A DNA stretch of 64,000 nucleotides, from positions 1-64,000 of the forward strand of contig BSBK01009264.1 of assembly GCA_027943335.1 (NCBI GenBank). Direction: 5' to 3'. The translations under genes and the position numbers were made by a program. Numbering within the stretch: the stretch's first letter is position 1; the number at the start of each line of letters is the position of its first letter. The DNA is from Chamaecyparis obtusa. Lineage: Eukaryota; Streptophyta; Pinopsida; Cupressales; Cupressaceae. Shown here one piece after another: positions 35,981-48,020 of the stretch. The notes below the pieces were generated by a model, which ran no database searches, had not been told where the DNA came from, and saw nothing but the letters and a program-made list of their open reading frames with translations.

Positions 35981-37545
35981 GTCTTATAAGAGGGGAAAAT
36001 CTTGAAGAATTTCCACTTCTTTCTCTCCTTTACTCTTCACACTACCTATAGGTGAACCAAAATTTCTCTTAGAGACCATGGAGAGGGCTTGAGCCTTTTT
36101 ATATAGCTTCTTGAGATCATATATATTTGTTTACATAACAATATGAGTAACCATCACAACAACCCTTAGCTTATCCTATAGCTTGTCAAAGGATCCTTCC
36201 AACTTCTTAATTTTTTCTTCATGATCCTCCATCATCTCCTTGACAACTCGAGACAAATTCGAAGTAAGGGAAATAATTGTATTGGCATTGTCCATAGTTA
36301 GAGTATTGTTTGACATGTCCAACCCCAACACCATTTTATCATGGAGGGAATTAATCCTCTCCTTAATTTCATAAACTTATGAAACAAACCATATAAAGAG
36401 CCCAGATTGGACATTACCTATATCTTTCACAATTTTCTTCTTATCCATTATTTCTGTAACAAAGGAGACCTTTTCCATAGGGATTTCCTTTTCATTCTCA
36501 ACCAGGATTTTAATATTAAAGCCCACACTTGTTTACCCCTCAAATGGAGGTTCATAGCCAAAATCCCAAATCTTATCATTTTTCTTAGCATCTAAAAATA
36601 ATTTTCTTTTTATCTTTCTTAACATGCGGAGGAAAATAACTCATTTTGGCCTCACTAATTTAGTGGGAAAAAATAGGGATTTTCCTCTCCCCCTTAGAGA
36701 ACACTTTTAAGCGCTTCCCCACCTGACTTTTCCCTTTATTATCAAAGATATGGTTATAGGAATTAAGCACATACCCATTACAGCAAACATACTTGTGGTC
36801 CTCATCATTTATTTTAAAGAGTGGCCAATTTGGGGTTGAATTGTCCTATTTAAAGGTTTTCTTTTACCTATTTGAAAAAATGTTTCCCAATCTAAATGAG
36901 AATATTTAGGGTTTCTAGAGAAGCCAAGGTAATGGTAGTGGGCATTCTACCAAAACTGAATACCCTCTTTGTGGGGGATTATTTTGAATAGACAAAAATT
37001 TTGCATGTTCAATAATGAGGATAATAATACTCTATTGGAGGACTAGTGTAGAATAGTTTTTACAATGGGTTTTCAAAAAATGATAGAAACATAATTATAT
37101 GAAAAAAGGGTACAAAAATACATTTTTCATGGTGGAAGAAGCTCAAAATCATAAAATAATAACTGGAAAGACTGGTAAAGAAACCATAAAGAGTGATATG
37201 GTTCATAATTACCTCTAGCACTTTAGCCAACAACAGTTTGATTGTACCCTAGTTATAACTCCTATTGGTTATTCTCTTCACATTCTCCTACTCACATTAT
37301 ATGATAAAAATGGACATGACTTCATATTATGACTTTTGGTCCCTTAAGAATATTCTACCCTCTATGTTCATATTACAAAATTGTGCATTAACATCCTTAG
37401 TGATGGAAAATTGAACCCTATACACCTTTAGTATACCATAATCTCAACCATCAACAAAGGTACTAGTAACTTAACCTACAAGTCAAAACCATAAATCTTC
37501 TCCACATAGGGTTTTAATCCACTCACTGATTTAATTCATCTCAAA
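35981..37545 (-). pseudogene. Unknown coiled-coil gene, copy 2, heavily damaged
   Basis: Minus-strand translation in shifting frames gives YRVQFSITKDVNAQFCNMNI, IEGRIFLRDQKS, LEVIMNHITLYGFFTSLSSY and IIILIIEHAKFLS. These align in order with copy 1 (SRFKITVEFICIVTGM, LSFYGDKKIS, FIMEYVTIDGRFTQAHTYNF, LILLIYEHCKILV). Downstream an in-frame helical part follows: EIKERINSLHDKMVLGLDMS, LTSNLSRVVKEMMEDHEEKI, KKLEGSFDKL and DLKKLYKKAQALSMVSKRN. Segment order (globular, linker, coiled coil) is as in copy 1, but similarity is modest, so these are separate family members rather than a recent duplication. Stops and frameshifts are frequent. Confidence 0.6.
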
Positions 37546-37849
37546 TAGGAGGATTTTCCTACAACTTTTGATAGATTAGATCAACCATGTTCCTTTCAAA
37601 ACCCATGTTGGAGACATACTAGCAAAAGAGAGAAGCCAAAATCATATAGATGGTGAAATTGGCCTAAAAAACTATAGTAATATCTGTTTACAAAAAAAGG
37701 CTTCCTTTACATGGCATAATGGAGACATGACAAGTCATTATTTCCATTAATACAAATACAGGGTGCATAGCCATTATTTCTAAGAATGCCATCAAATTAG
37801 CAAGATTTGTAATCAACATTGATAAAAAAAATTATGTCCATGGTGATAA

Positions 37850-38610
37850 ATTCATTAGCCCCTACCATATGTCATTAACATCCAAGTTAAGAAGATCATT
37901 AGCAACCATTTTTCCTTCATAGAATGTATGATAAATTCTACATTCCTCCTTAAAAGTATTAAGTATACTTAGGCTATCCAATATTAACATTTGTATTTTC
38001 TAGCTAGGGGTATAAACAATCTTAAGGTAATTGATGTTAAACTTGAAATAATAAATTTCAATCCAAACCTTAGTAAGTCCATTAGAAAACCTTTTTAAGA
38101 CCAATGTAAGCCACATATAACTCAAGAGAGTGATTAATTTTTAGGTCCTAGAGGGAATGAAACCACTAATATAAACCTATGATTATGATCATGAGCCACA
38201 CTATTACAACTAATATTATATATGTGATTACACCTTATCTACCCCATTAGCATTAATCTTAATTTATCATATTTGGGGTTCTTTTCACACCACCCCATCT
38301 CTAACTTGCTTGGATTTATGAATAGGAGTAGAAATATCCCTTTGGATCTTACAACTACGATCCATGAGGAGATCAATTTGTGAAGGGAAAATTGAAGGAC
38401 AGGGTGTCCTAATTTTATTACACACTGCCAAAATATTCTCCTTCATAGCCAGCTATATTTTGATAGCCAACACATAAGTAGTCCACAAGAAACATCCTTG
38501 AAGATTCAATTATTCCTCTCTTTAGAAGCTCCCAAAGATAAATGGGGCATGATGAAAGAGAAAAGTAGGCAAAATCGGAAAACAAGGGAGGGAAAATCTG
38601 AGAGCTAGAC
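37850..38610 (-). pseudogene. LINE RNase H remnant
   Basis: The RVT_3-type RNase H of a LINE is recognisable on the minus strand: KERNNWIFKDVSCGLL (38510-38460), NSVAHDHNHRFISGF (38195-38150), then LTKVWIEI (about 38070) and IYHTFYEGKMVANDLLNLD (37950-37890). The last segment keeps the conserved Asp before its Leu-Asn pair; the Asp of the central VWIEIDS block is lost (VWIEIYY). Stops and frame changes are common. The upstream RT was not found between here and the right arm at 39190. It is a different LINE copy from the one at 26101-27002. Confidence 0.7.
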
Positions 38611-39189
38611 TAGAGAATGAAAAAATGGACTCAAATATGTTTGGTATCAGAGCACCCGAAGAGAATATGGAATTAAAAATTTCACATTGATCCTTTTTCT
38701 CATCAGATTTATTTGGATATAGAACCATCAAAAATATTTGAAATTTTTTTATTTTATTTAGTGAGAAAAACATTTGATTGTGTTATAATGCTTTACAAAG
38801 TGCTCAATACTAATGTCTCCTTTGTATCCAAAAATTAGTCTAGAAAATTCTAGCTTCCAATCTATCATTTTAATTAGTATAGTTATACAAGAATTATAGA
38901 TTGGGGATTATTGTAGTTACTTGGAAGACATGATTGATCCCATACAATAGGTGTTACGGTGAATTACCTAAGGGATTTTTAAAAGTCTTCCCCTACTAGC
39001 TTGTAAGGTTTATTTCAATTTCATATTTTATCCACTAAGGTTCTTGTTCAATATTTTTTAATACTATTAAGAAATTTTCGTAGTTAATTAAACCAAACAA
39101 TTACTTTTTGGGTAATAATTAGAGTAAACTTTTAGAATTACTTCATGAATAAAAAATATATATACTGAAAATATTTTAATGAAGAGAAG
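38611..39189. other. Stretch between LINE remnant and right inverted-repeat arm
   Basis: No clear coding similarity was recognised. It could contain further decayed LINE sequence. Confidence 0.4.
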
Positions 39190-40868
39190 GCAAGTTCATT
39201 ATGATGTACTATATTAAATAGAATCCTAAACCTCAGCAATGTTTTCTTTATGAAATCCCACTACCACTTTGATCATGCAATGCTTAGATGAATGGACTTC
39301 ATTTCATATAGTTGAGTATTTTGTGGAAGTAAAAATGTGTCTACTTCCAGTTGAAACAAATGGATTGAATATGATAATTAAATTTAAACCTTTTATACAA
39401 ATGGGCATGGCCAATTAGAATAATATTTCTAGATTTATTTCCCTTCCATGTTTATAGATATCCTAAATATAATAGACTTAAAATATCTTTATTTTAGACT
39501 TTTGTGAGAAGTAGGTAAATATCTTTACTTTAGACTTTTGTGGGATGTAGGTAGTCATCTAAATCTTTTAGAACTTGACTAGCTTCTTTTTTCTTCAAAC
39601 ATCTAAGATATATCTTATCACGGACTCTTCTAAATAAGACCTCAATTTCGATGGTAAAATTATTTCTCCTTAGGTACAAGGATCTGTGATGGGCAGAATC
39701 TTCAGTAAATAGAATATCACATTCTCACAATAAAGATCATTTGATTCAACATCAAGGAGATAGCGTTGACATACTATTTTGTGCGCATCAATGGCTACTC
39801 AATATTTGATTGGTTAATTTAGCTAACTTATATTTGGTGTTGCAAGTTTTATGAAGTGGCGTCATATGGTACGTTGCCAATTAGAAATTAGCACTATCAT
39901 ATTTTCTTCAATTTTTGGCAAGGTGGTTAATAATACGATTCATTTCACATGTCGACTTAAAATGACTAGTATATTAATGATTTGGGTTCGTATCTATTTC
40001 TTTCCTCGCTCTCAATGTCGAAGGTCTATTTCTTGAAGTAGACTGAAATATCTCATCTATAATAATGGAAGACTCCAATTGTAGAGATACAATTTGGGAA
40101 AGCTCGTGGAGATATTCTTTTTTGGGCCAAATAGATGGTTAAAATGGTAGAGAAATACAGTGCTCAAATGATGGTAACTAGCACCTAATTTCTCTTTGAT
40201 GATGTGCTCGCAGTTAATTCAATTACAGGTCTTCATAATTTTTCCTATCCTCGTCTCTAGTCTATTCTGTGTTGTGGGGATGACAATTTTATTTTCTCTG
40301 TTTAGGTTGAATATGCCAGTCTCCTCATAGTCTAGAAGTTAGTATTGACGAATATGTTCCTCATAGTCTAGCAGTTAGTATTGATGAATATATCTATGAA
40401 TATTTCAGAGTCTAGAATGTGGGCAAGCTTCCTTTTTTTTATTTTAATTATTAATATATTATGATCCCTTGTAGAGCATATTTGACGAGCAAAATGTAAA
40501 AGTTAGATTTAATTGACATCTCAATTAGGGATTCTATAAGTGGTCACATAAAGAGAATGTACTTGATAGGAGAGTACCTTGGGCTATTGACATTTTAGGA
40601 AAATCTTATGATGTGTATGTTTGTTTATGTTATCGGAAAATTGAAGACAAAATGACAATGACATCAATATGACTAAGAGATGCAATATTTAGAGGCTGTG
40701 TATATGGTATACATGTATATTTTGCAAAAGTTTAGATTTATTATAAATTTTCACTTTATATAAGAAAATATGCATATAAGTAAATGTTTGTGAAATAGAA
40801 TATAATAAAAATTAAAATTCTATGGATATTGTATACCACATTAAAATGATCTAATTTTTCAATAAAAC
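39190..40868 (-). repeat. Right arm of the 13.9-kb inverted-repeat structure
   Basis: It is the reverse complement of 27003-28617, ending with TATTGTATACCACATTAAAA (40829) opposite the left arm's outer end. It carries two small tandem duplications absent from the left arm: an ATCTTTA-TTTAGACTTTTGTG unit at 39486-39552, and CTCATAGTCTAG-AGTTAGTATTGA at 40322-40392. The arms have therefore drifted independently for a long time. Confidence 0.85.
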
Positions 40869-41783
40869 AAAAAAAAATTATTTGTATACAATAATTGAAT
40901 TCATGTAATATTAATAAATATCACTAAATCTTAGTTAATGTTTTTAGAATCCATTTCTAAATTTGCTATTAAATAATTAGTTGTGTTTGTCTAATCTATC
41001 TTCATTCTAACTCTAGTCAATCATACATCATCAATAATTTAGGCACCTCTATTGTTATTTCATTTCCTCAATTATCAATTGAATTACCATAGTTCCACAT
41101 TCTAGGAGGCCCTAATTTATTACTAGATTTATTTTACATATTTGTCAAATTAAATGAAATACTATGTCTTTCAGTTATCCTGAACTAAAACTAAATCATG
41201 AAATGGAATATGACTTATAGAAAATCTTTTATCTTAGATTTTTCTTACAACATAGTTTAATTGCTCATTTACGTTTCTCATAATACAAGAGCACAAACAA
41301 AATTATCTTCTTGAATCTCAATGTATAAGTTAGATCTAGATAATAGGAAAATTTAATCAATCTTTATACTATAAGTCATTTCCGAACATCAGCACCTAAA
41401 AATATTGTATGAAAACAATATTAGGTCATCAAATAGTTAAAACAACTAATATTAGTTCCTAAACTAATATATTGTATTACAAGAAGAAGAGGAAATTACA
41501 TGGTTTGGAGAGAAAAGGATTACAAATATCTAAGGATTAGAGCTTCCATTGTACTATGTGAATGTATAAGTAGAGAAATCCCAAATTTACTATCTCTTTC
41601 TTGACTAGATGTAGAAACCTAACAGTTTAGAAGTTGAAAATATACTTTACAATAATAAAATGAATTGCCTAAACCATATGCATAAAAATATTATAGCTAT
41701 TCAAATACAAGTGATATATATGATAGAATTATCAAATACATGTATAACATTCAGATATGCATTATAAGAAAAATGACTAATGG
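40869..41783. other. AT-rich non-coding stretch
   Basis: No coding similarity was recognised. The LINE cut at 27002 does not continue here, so the inverted-repeat structure cannot be shown to have split that LINE. Confidence 0.45.
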
Positions 41784-42287
41784 TATGTGCAAGATCATGG
41801 TATACCAAACTATGGCCTTAAGTGGCAATGAAAAATAGGAAAATCAGGGTTAGTCAATTTGATGTAAAAAGTTGAACATCTTATGAACCTTATGTGAAAA
41901 TGTTGTAAGAATAGAATTTGTAGGAAATTGAATGTAGTTTCTAAACTACTAGCCCTTGTCTGAAAAAAATTAATCTAATTGTTCAAAATTTTAGATTTCA
42001 ATGCAGTACTAGGAAAATTTTAGGGAAAAGTTAAAAAGTATGTGTACGTTTGACCAACTTAATCACAATCAAATGATGATATATTTTCCCAAGATTATAG
42101 ATATAACTAGTAGATTCATGCAAGGATGTAACACATTTTAAAAAAATTTATTTGCCAAATAAATAATTAATTATAAATTTATACTACAACTTTTTCAAAA
42201 TACAAAAACTCTTGTGTCTGACCACCTTAACTAATTCTATAGTTAAAAAAATTAAATTTTTTTTTTCTTATAGTATCCGAAGCATAT
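41784..42287 (-). mobile_element. Second copy of the 998-bp DNA element, first part
   Basis: It starts TATGTGCAAGATCATGGTAT, the same terminal repeat as the element at 13889-14886, in the opposite orientation. It follows that element's sequence (TTAAGTGGCAATGAAAA, GTGTCTGACCACCTTAACTA) to 42287, where a retroelement interrupts it. The homology resumes at 48345. Confidence 0.8.
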
Positions 42288-42669
42288 TGTTATCATGTGC
42301 AAATTTTTTATGGCTTCATTGTCTTTCCCCTGGCCTCTGTATCATTTTTTTAGGTCTCTGGTTTTCATACTCACTCTATGCAAGTAGGCCTATTGCATGA
42401 GGTCTTAGTTTCATTGAGGTACAGGATACCTACAAGGGTTTGAAGACTATTCCACAATAATGTATCTACGGGCCTATTGTTTATCACGAGGTGTCTTGAG
42501 TGTGTAGATAAGGCAATACCTACCTGAGTGATGTGGAGCTCAAAGAAGAAGGAGGATGTTCTTTATCCTCATCAATTGGACTGTTTTCTTGTCAAAATTG
42601 AGTGCCTACCCCGAGAATCAAGCCCATCTATTATTTCAAGTTTAGTTCGACAAGGAAAAGATTCCAACA
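42288..42669 (+). repeat. LTR 1 (382 bp) of second composite
   Basis: It begins TGTTATCATGTGCAAATTTT and ends AAAAGATTCCAACA, with TG...CA termini, and is followed directly by a primer-site-like sequence. Confidence 0.85.
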
Positions 42670-42815
42670 AATTGGTGACTCTGCTGGGGAGAACAATAAT
42701 GAAGCAATATATTTGTTAGGATCTTTGGTTGGGCTTATATTGTAATATTCAAAATCTTTTGTTGACCAGATTGATTTACCCATCCGAGTCACCAACAAAT
42801 TGGCGACTCTGCTGG
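42670..42815 (+). other. Two primer binding site copies in tandem
   Basis: AATTGGTGACTCTGCTGGGG follows the LTR at 42670. CAACAAATTGGCGACTCTGC, then TGGGCAG, repeats it at about 42786-42813, including the preceding CAACA of the LTR end. TGGCGACTC-TGCTGGGGA resembles the tRNA-Arg type site reported for Ogre/Tat elements (from memory). Only the first copy abuts the LTR. Confidence 0.6.
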
Positions 42816-43217
42816 GCAGCCATTAGAAAGAGTTAGATACAAAAATAAAGCATTTGCTAATATCTTCTTAATATGTATTGAGTGGTGGCTCTGAAGTTTC
42901 TATTTGATCAGTGGAGTTCCTGATAGACAGTGTAATATCTTGGTGTAGTTTTGGTTGATTGGAAAAGGTACAAAGAAAAATAATATTTTCCTCTTCAAGG
43001 AGGTGGTGACTCTACACAACAAAGTGTTATCTAATGGAGCTTCAGGATGAGCTCTAGATCTATCCTGCCTTCCAGTCAACAAAGTATTGTGCTACAAAAC
43101 TCTCAAGTACTTTTCAAGGTCTAAATGTTTCCTTATTAAGTGATCAAGCACTAAGAATAGGATAAGGTGTGACTAGAGGTTTGCATACTTCAAGTTTTCA
43201 GTTGCATCTCTACAAAA

Positions 43218-44650
43218 TTGTATGGAAGTATTGCATTAGGTCTGATGGGTAAGCTTGATGAGGAGCTTGCTTTCCTTGAGCAAGGTATCCTTAGGGATTG
43301 CATGTCATTGATGAGATTGAAATTAGGATGCAGAAAAGATCTATCCATATCTCTTTTCTATGATAGATTTGGGGATGTATATAATGAGCTTCCTGATGAT
43401 GTTGAGTTTTTAGAACCTGAGTTCATTGGTTTATTCTTGGATCTTTGTTTTCATGAGTCAACCAATTGGTCAGATGCATTATGGGAAGAGTATTATATAT
43501 GTGTGTCAAAGATTGGATACTTAGTGATGACAGCCTTGGGCTTGAGGATGCACTTGGGATTATGTCCTTAAAAGCTGAGAAATGGCAGTTATTAGGGGAT
43601 AGGAGGTTGAGGGCATTGGCTTCTCTTCATGTTGATCATGAGGAGACCATTGGTTTTGATGTTGTTTCTCATTATGTGGAAGTGTTGACTATGAAGCTGG
43701 TTTTGAGGTGTGCATATGAGAGTGTTGAAGATGGGTCTGAGGTTGATAATATTTCTATTTTGTCTCTAGATTGTTCTTCTTTTCAATATCAGGATTCTTG
43801 CTTCTTGTCCCGGTTTGATGATGTTTTGTGTGAATGGAAAGAATATGAATATGATGCATTTGATGATTCCTGCATTGGTTTATCCACACAAGATGATCTA
43901 AGGCTAGAGATGTCTATCCTTGTTCTTGATAGGGATGATGTTTGCAATATGGGTGAAGCTAAGGAAGATGAAAGTATGGCCCAAAGTCCATTAAGCAGTG
44001 AAGAGATTTCAACACTCTTGGCTGAAGAATTTCAGAGGTGTGCCCCTATTTTGGATTTTGATTTACAACTCCCCCATGATTTATCCTTTGACACTGATAA
44101 TGAGGCCAGTGTTCAAAGTGACCCTGAGGACCCATATATATTATAGTTCCCCTCTTGTGGTGACTCTGCAGAAGAAGAAGTTGAAGGTCATGACAGTGTG
44201 TTATCCTGTCATAAGAATTCTATTGATGAAGAATTTTCTTGTTCAAACCCTTTTCCTTCTTTTTCCAAATATGACAGTGATGGTGACAATATTGAGGGCC
44301 TTGTCTTCAATAATTGGGACAGAACATTTTTTGATACACACAACTATGCAGATCAGTTGTCTTACTGTCACAAAATAAATGAAGAAGACCTTCACTTGGT
44401 TCATGATCCAATTCATGATGATATCATAGAGGAACTAAGTTGCTCAGTGGCTAAAGCAATTCATGAAGGCAAATCAGCGGGTCCAAGTCCTTCTCAGCCA
44501 GGTATTTTTGTAGTAATGCAGGGTGAACAATGTGTTTTATCTTCTGATGCACTACTAGATAAAAAATTTATTTTTTCTAGTCATCATGAAGAAGTAAGAG
44601 ATGTTCCTTACTTCTTGGAATATGAATATGAGTATGGTAGTCATAACTAG
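43218..44650 (+). pseudogene. Acidic reading frame of unknown function in internal region 1
   Basis: A frame from the ATG at 43218 (MYGSIALGLMGKLDEELAFL) passes through one frameshift near 43500 into a frame ending at 44650, with one in-frame stop at 44146. Total length is close to 475 codons. Segments include LSISLFYDRFGDVYNELPDD, HESTNWSDALWEEYYICV, LGIMSLKAEKWQLLGDRR and SLHVDHEETIGFDVV. It is strongly acidic (many Asp/Glu, Ser), especially after residue 150. It has no zinc knuckle, protease or RT motif and I do not recognise the family. Position after the primer site suggests a gag replacement or an extra ORF of a non-autonomous Tat-like element. Confidence 0.55.
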
Positions 44651-45004
44651 AAATACATGGGTAGTGATCAGTGCAATTTTGTTCTTCAGCCCATGAATTA
44701 TCACATATGTTGGCAGAAGGATGGTTATCAAATTTGCAGGTGTCTGGCCACATATGTAGATGAAAATCAAATTTTTGACTCATGAGTGTCATTGATTTTC
44801 TTTTGGTGGCCTGGGGCCACTGTGTAAATTTGTAGAATTTTGTAAATATTTGTAGATATTTCCCTTTCCTGTGGTGTGTTTCTTTCCCTAGTTCGGTTGC
44901 CAATTTTTTTGGTCCCTATTTTTGTTTTGGGATGGTCTACCTTAACTAATGATTCTAGATCCTTGATGTGCCTGCAGGAGGCACACATCCCCAAATAGAG
45001 CCAC

Positions 45005-45383
45005 TATTAGCATGTGCAAAATTTTTATGGCTTCATTGTCTTTCCCCTGGCCTCTGCATCATTTTTTCAGGTCTCTGGTTTTCATACTCACTCTATGCAA
45101 GTAGGGATATTGCATGAGATCTTGGTTTCATTGAGGTACAGGATACCTATAAGGGTTTGAAGACTATTCCACAATAATGTATCTGTAGGCCTATTGTTTA
45201 TTATGAGGTGTCTTGAGTGTACAGATAAGGCAATACCTGCCTGAGTGATGTGGAGCTCAAAGAAGGAGGATGTTATTTATCCTCATCAATTGGACTATTT
45301 TCCTGTCAAACTTGAGTGCCTACCCTGAGAATCAAGCCCATCTATTATTTCAAGTTTAGTCCTGCAAGGAAAAAATCCCAACA
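45005..45383 (+). repeat. LTR 2 (379 bp), shared between the two internal regions
   Basis: It starts TATTAGCATGTGC (TG changed to TA) after CCCCAAATAGAGCCAC and ends AAATCCCAACA. It is followed by AATTGGCGACT, a shortened primer-site start that then diverges. Confidence 0.85.
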
Positions 45384-48020
45384 AATTGGCGACTTAAAAT
45401 CCTGGCCCTGTTCTAATTTGATGTTACTTTTTCGGGTGACTTAAAATCCTAATCTTCATGTGATAATTAAAGTACTTTAATCTATTCGATAGTTAGGTTT
45501 TCATGTCCAGCGGGGTCTCTTTTAATTTTTCCTAAGTTTTTCCCCTCGGTGGCTTTTAATTTTCCTATAGTCCCTTGTGCCTAAATTTTTTCCCAAAAGC
45601 CTAAGTCCTGTGTTTTAATTCTTTGCTATGTTTTGGCTTATATCTTCCTGGGCATGGCCCTCTAACAACATCTACATCTAACGGCTATTGTTAAAGTGCA
45701 AGCGATGTGTCAGAGGCTTGCACTTTTGTGACAGTCATTGATTCTCCTTTATGACAGAGCTTCTCAAACAAGTGGGTCCATTGACACGTATGCACAAATG
45801 TCGATATCTTACTGGTCCATGTTTTAACACATTGGTAGTTATTAGTGGGTCCTGGGTTGCCGGCATGTCAGAGGGTCTTGACATCTGCAGTGAATCGATG
45901 ATGGACGTATTTTTGCAAGGGGTGTGTTAGATGTATGAGATTATGAGACAACCATTGATTCCTTTGTGTGACCTAACCTTTTCTTTCGGCAGGTCCATCT
46001 GCCAGATATGTTGATTTGTTGTACTATGATTGGTCCACGTTATGTGAGCTAGATGTGTTGTCAGGCAAGCTCGGTATCTCAATCAAAGGATTCCTAATTG
46101 ACGATTGGTGTGTAAGTGCATAGAATCTTTCAAGCCTTTCAGATCTTGCGCCAGCCGTCCGATCTTCCAGGAAGCTTAATGTTCTTAGTGGGGCCATTTG
46201 CTAGGTGGTGTAGAATTGTTCAAATTGTATTGGTTGATGTGGATGATGCGACAGGTGGGGTCATTATCAGAGAGATTAGTGACGAGGACAAGATCTACGG
46301 TCGGTGTAAGTTCTCATGAGTTTTGTCAGAGCTATGACATCTTATGCCCACCATCCGATTATAAGGCTTATAGTGAGTGGGTCCTATGTCAGTGGTGACC
46401 GACCATGAGCCGCAAATGAGGTAGTGACATCTGGCACAAGCAGGCCCAGGTGGGGTCTAGGGTCTGGCAGTCCTGACTAATGTGTTTAGCAGCTGACAAA
46501 TTTCCAAAGGGTTTCGCTCATTCACCAAGAGAATTGGTGGTGTTCCAAAATAATTGGTGATTCAATGAAGGAGGGTCACGTAATCACTAGATATATTGGC
46601 GGAGGTAAAAAGTGTTCTATGAACTGGAAAAAACCTTTTGTCACTAGTTTGCCAAATGTAACCGAGATAAGTTTATTTTCCTACAGTCGCTGAGTCACGG
46701 GGTTAAGTGATGGGTTAAGGTTTTCACTTCGCGAATAGGATTGGCCTTGTCTTGTGGTCGCTAGGGGTAACCTGGGGTATCTGGTTGAGTTAAAAACATA
46801 AGGCCCTTGAAATGGAGAGATCTAATAGTCAGGACTTAAAGTTGCCCCTAATTTTAAATTATGATCGTCGATTTGCTGTTGGCACTTGGAAATGAGCATT
46901 TAATTTCAAATTTAAATTCTCTAAGGGTTTCCAGTGATAGGAAGTACCATAATTTATGGTTTTAATAGCTGATTTTGATTTGTTTGGTGGTGTTTGCTAT
47001 TGAAGTGTGGTCCAGGGTGCTCCATGATTGTTTGCAGGGGTTTGTACCATGTTCTTTGTGCTTGAGGTGTGTTTACAGGTGGCTGATTTGATTGGTTTTC
47101 ATGGCAATTCCTTGTTGTTTTGTACTATTCTCATGGATTTTGATGATTGCAAATCTGTTTGAGATTCATTTTCTCTAGGTTTCCTGTGTTTCCTACCCCT
47201 GCAGTATTTTTTGTTGTAATTGGGGTTGGTGTAGTTGTTGAAACCCTAACCCTAGCTATCTGAAGCTTGTTGCATCCTAGCCTGTTTAGGATTCCAAGGC
47301 AGCTAGTGGTATATATGGTTGAATTTTTTATTTTGTAAGGGTTCCTTCTTCTATAATTTTGAGGAGAATTGGTTCCATGAAGGGCCCTTTTCCTATAGGT
47401 TTTCTCTACTTCCCTACATATAGAGTGTTGTTTCTTCCTTTTTGGTTTAGAGAATATAATACATAGTGTAATCAATTTGTCTTATGTATGAGGTTCAATA
47501 CAATTGTACTAGTATCAAATTTTTCTCCATTTGAGTTTTAGACTTATTGATTGAAGCATCAAAGGTGTTGCAATCTTTCTACTTGCATTTCCTATGTGTC
47601 TACAATAGAGTTGTTTTCATAGAAGCAACTAGGTCTAGGACTGGTTTTCATGTGTGTATGAACTGGGCTATCAAGGGTATCTCATATTTTTCTTCTAGTG
47701 GATGCTGGTTAATGTATTGCTTTTTTATAGGTCTCTTCTAAGGGGAGGGTTAAAATCCTTTGAATGGATGATAACACATTTTAGGTACACAAATGGATTG
47801 TTGAAGTATGACCTGATTGATGGTGTATGTTTGGTGTAAGGCATCAGCATATTAGAATGTATTGTCTTCTTGTTTCATAGCTGTCTATTGCAATAGGGTA
47901 TTTGACTCTGTGGCCCATTGGACAAGGCACTGGTCTATGAGAGACTTAGTGTATCTTAGGGGTCCTTTCAAACCCATCATTAAATCATTTACATTCAGTT
48001 CTACCCTTTCCCTTTCATGT
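45384..48020 (+). mobile_element. Internal region 2 of second composite, non-coding
   Basis: After AATTGGCGACTTAAAATCC the sequence has no similarity to internal region 1 and no convincing reading frame. It is richer in G+C than the neighbourhood and contains GTGATTCA-, GGGTTAAG- and GTCGCT-type words like those in the long LTR at 23440-24830. Its 47280-47320 part (GGATTCCAAGGCAGCTAGTG) loosely resembles 25388-25410. It could be leftover LTR or leader sequence of a larger Tat-like relative. Confidence 0.5.
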
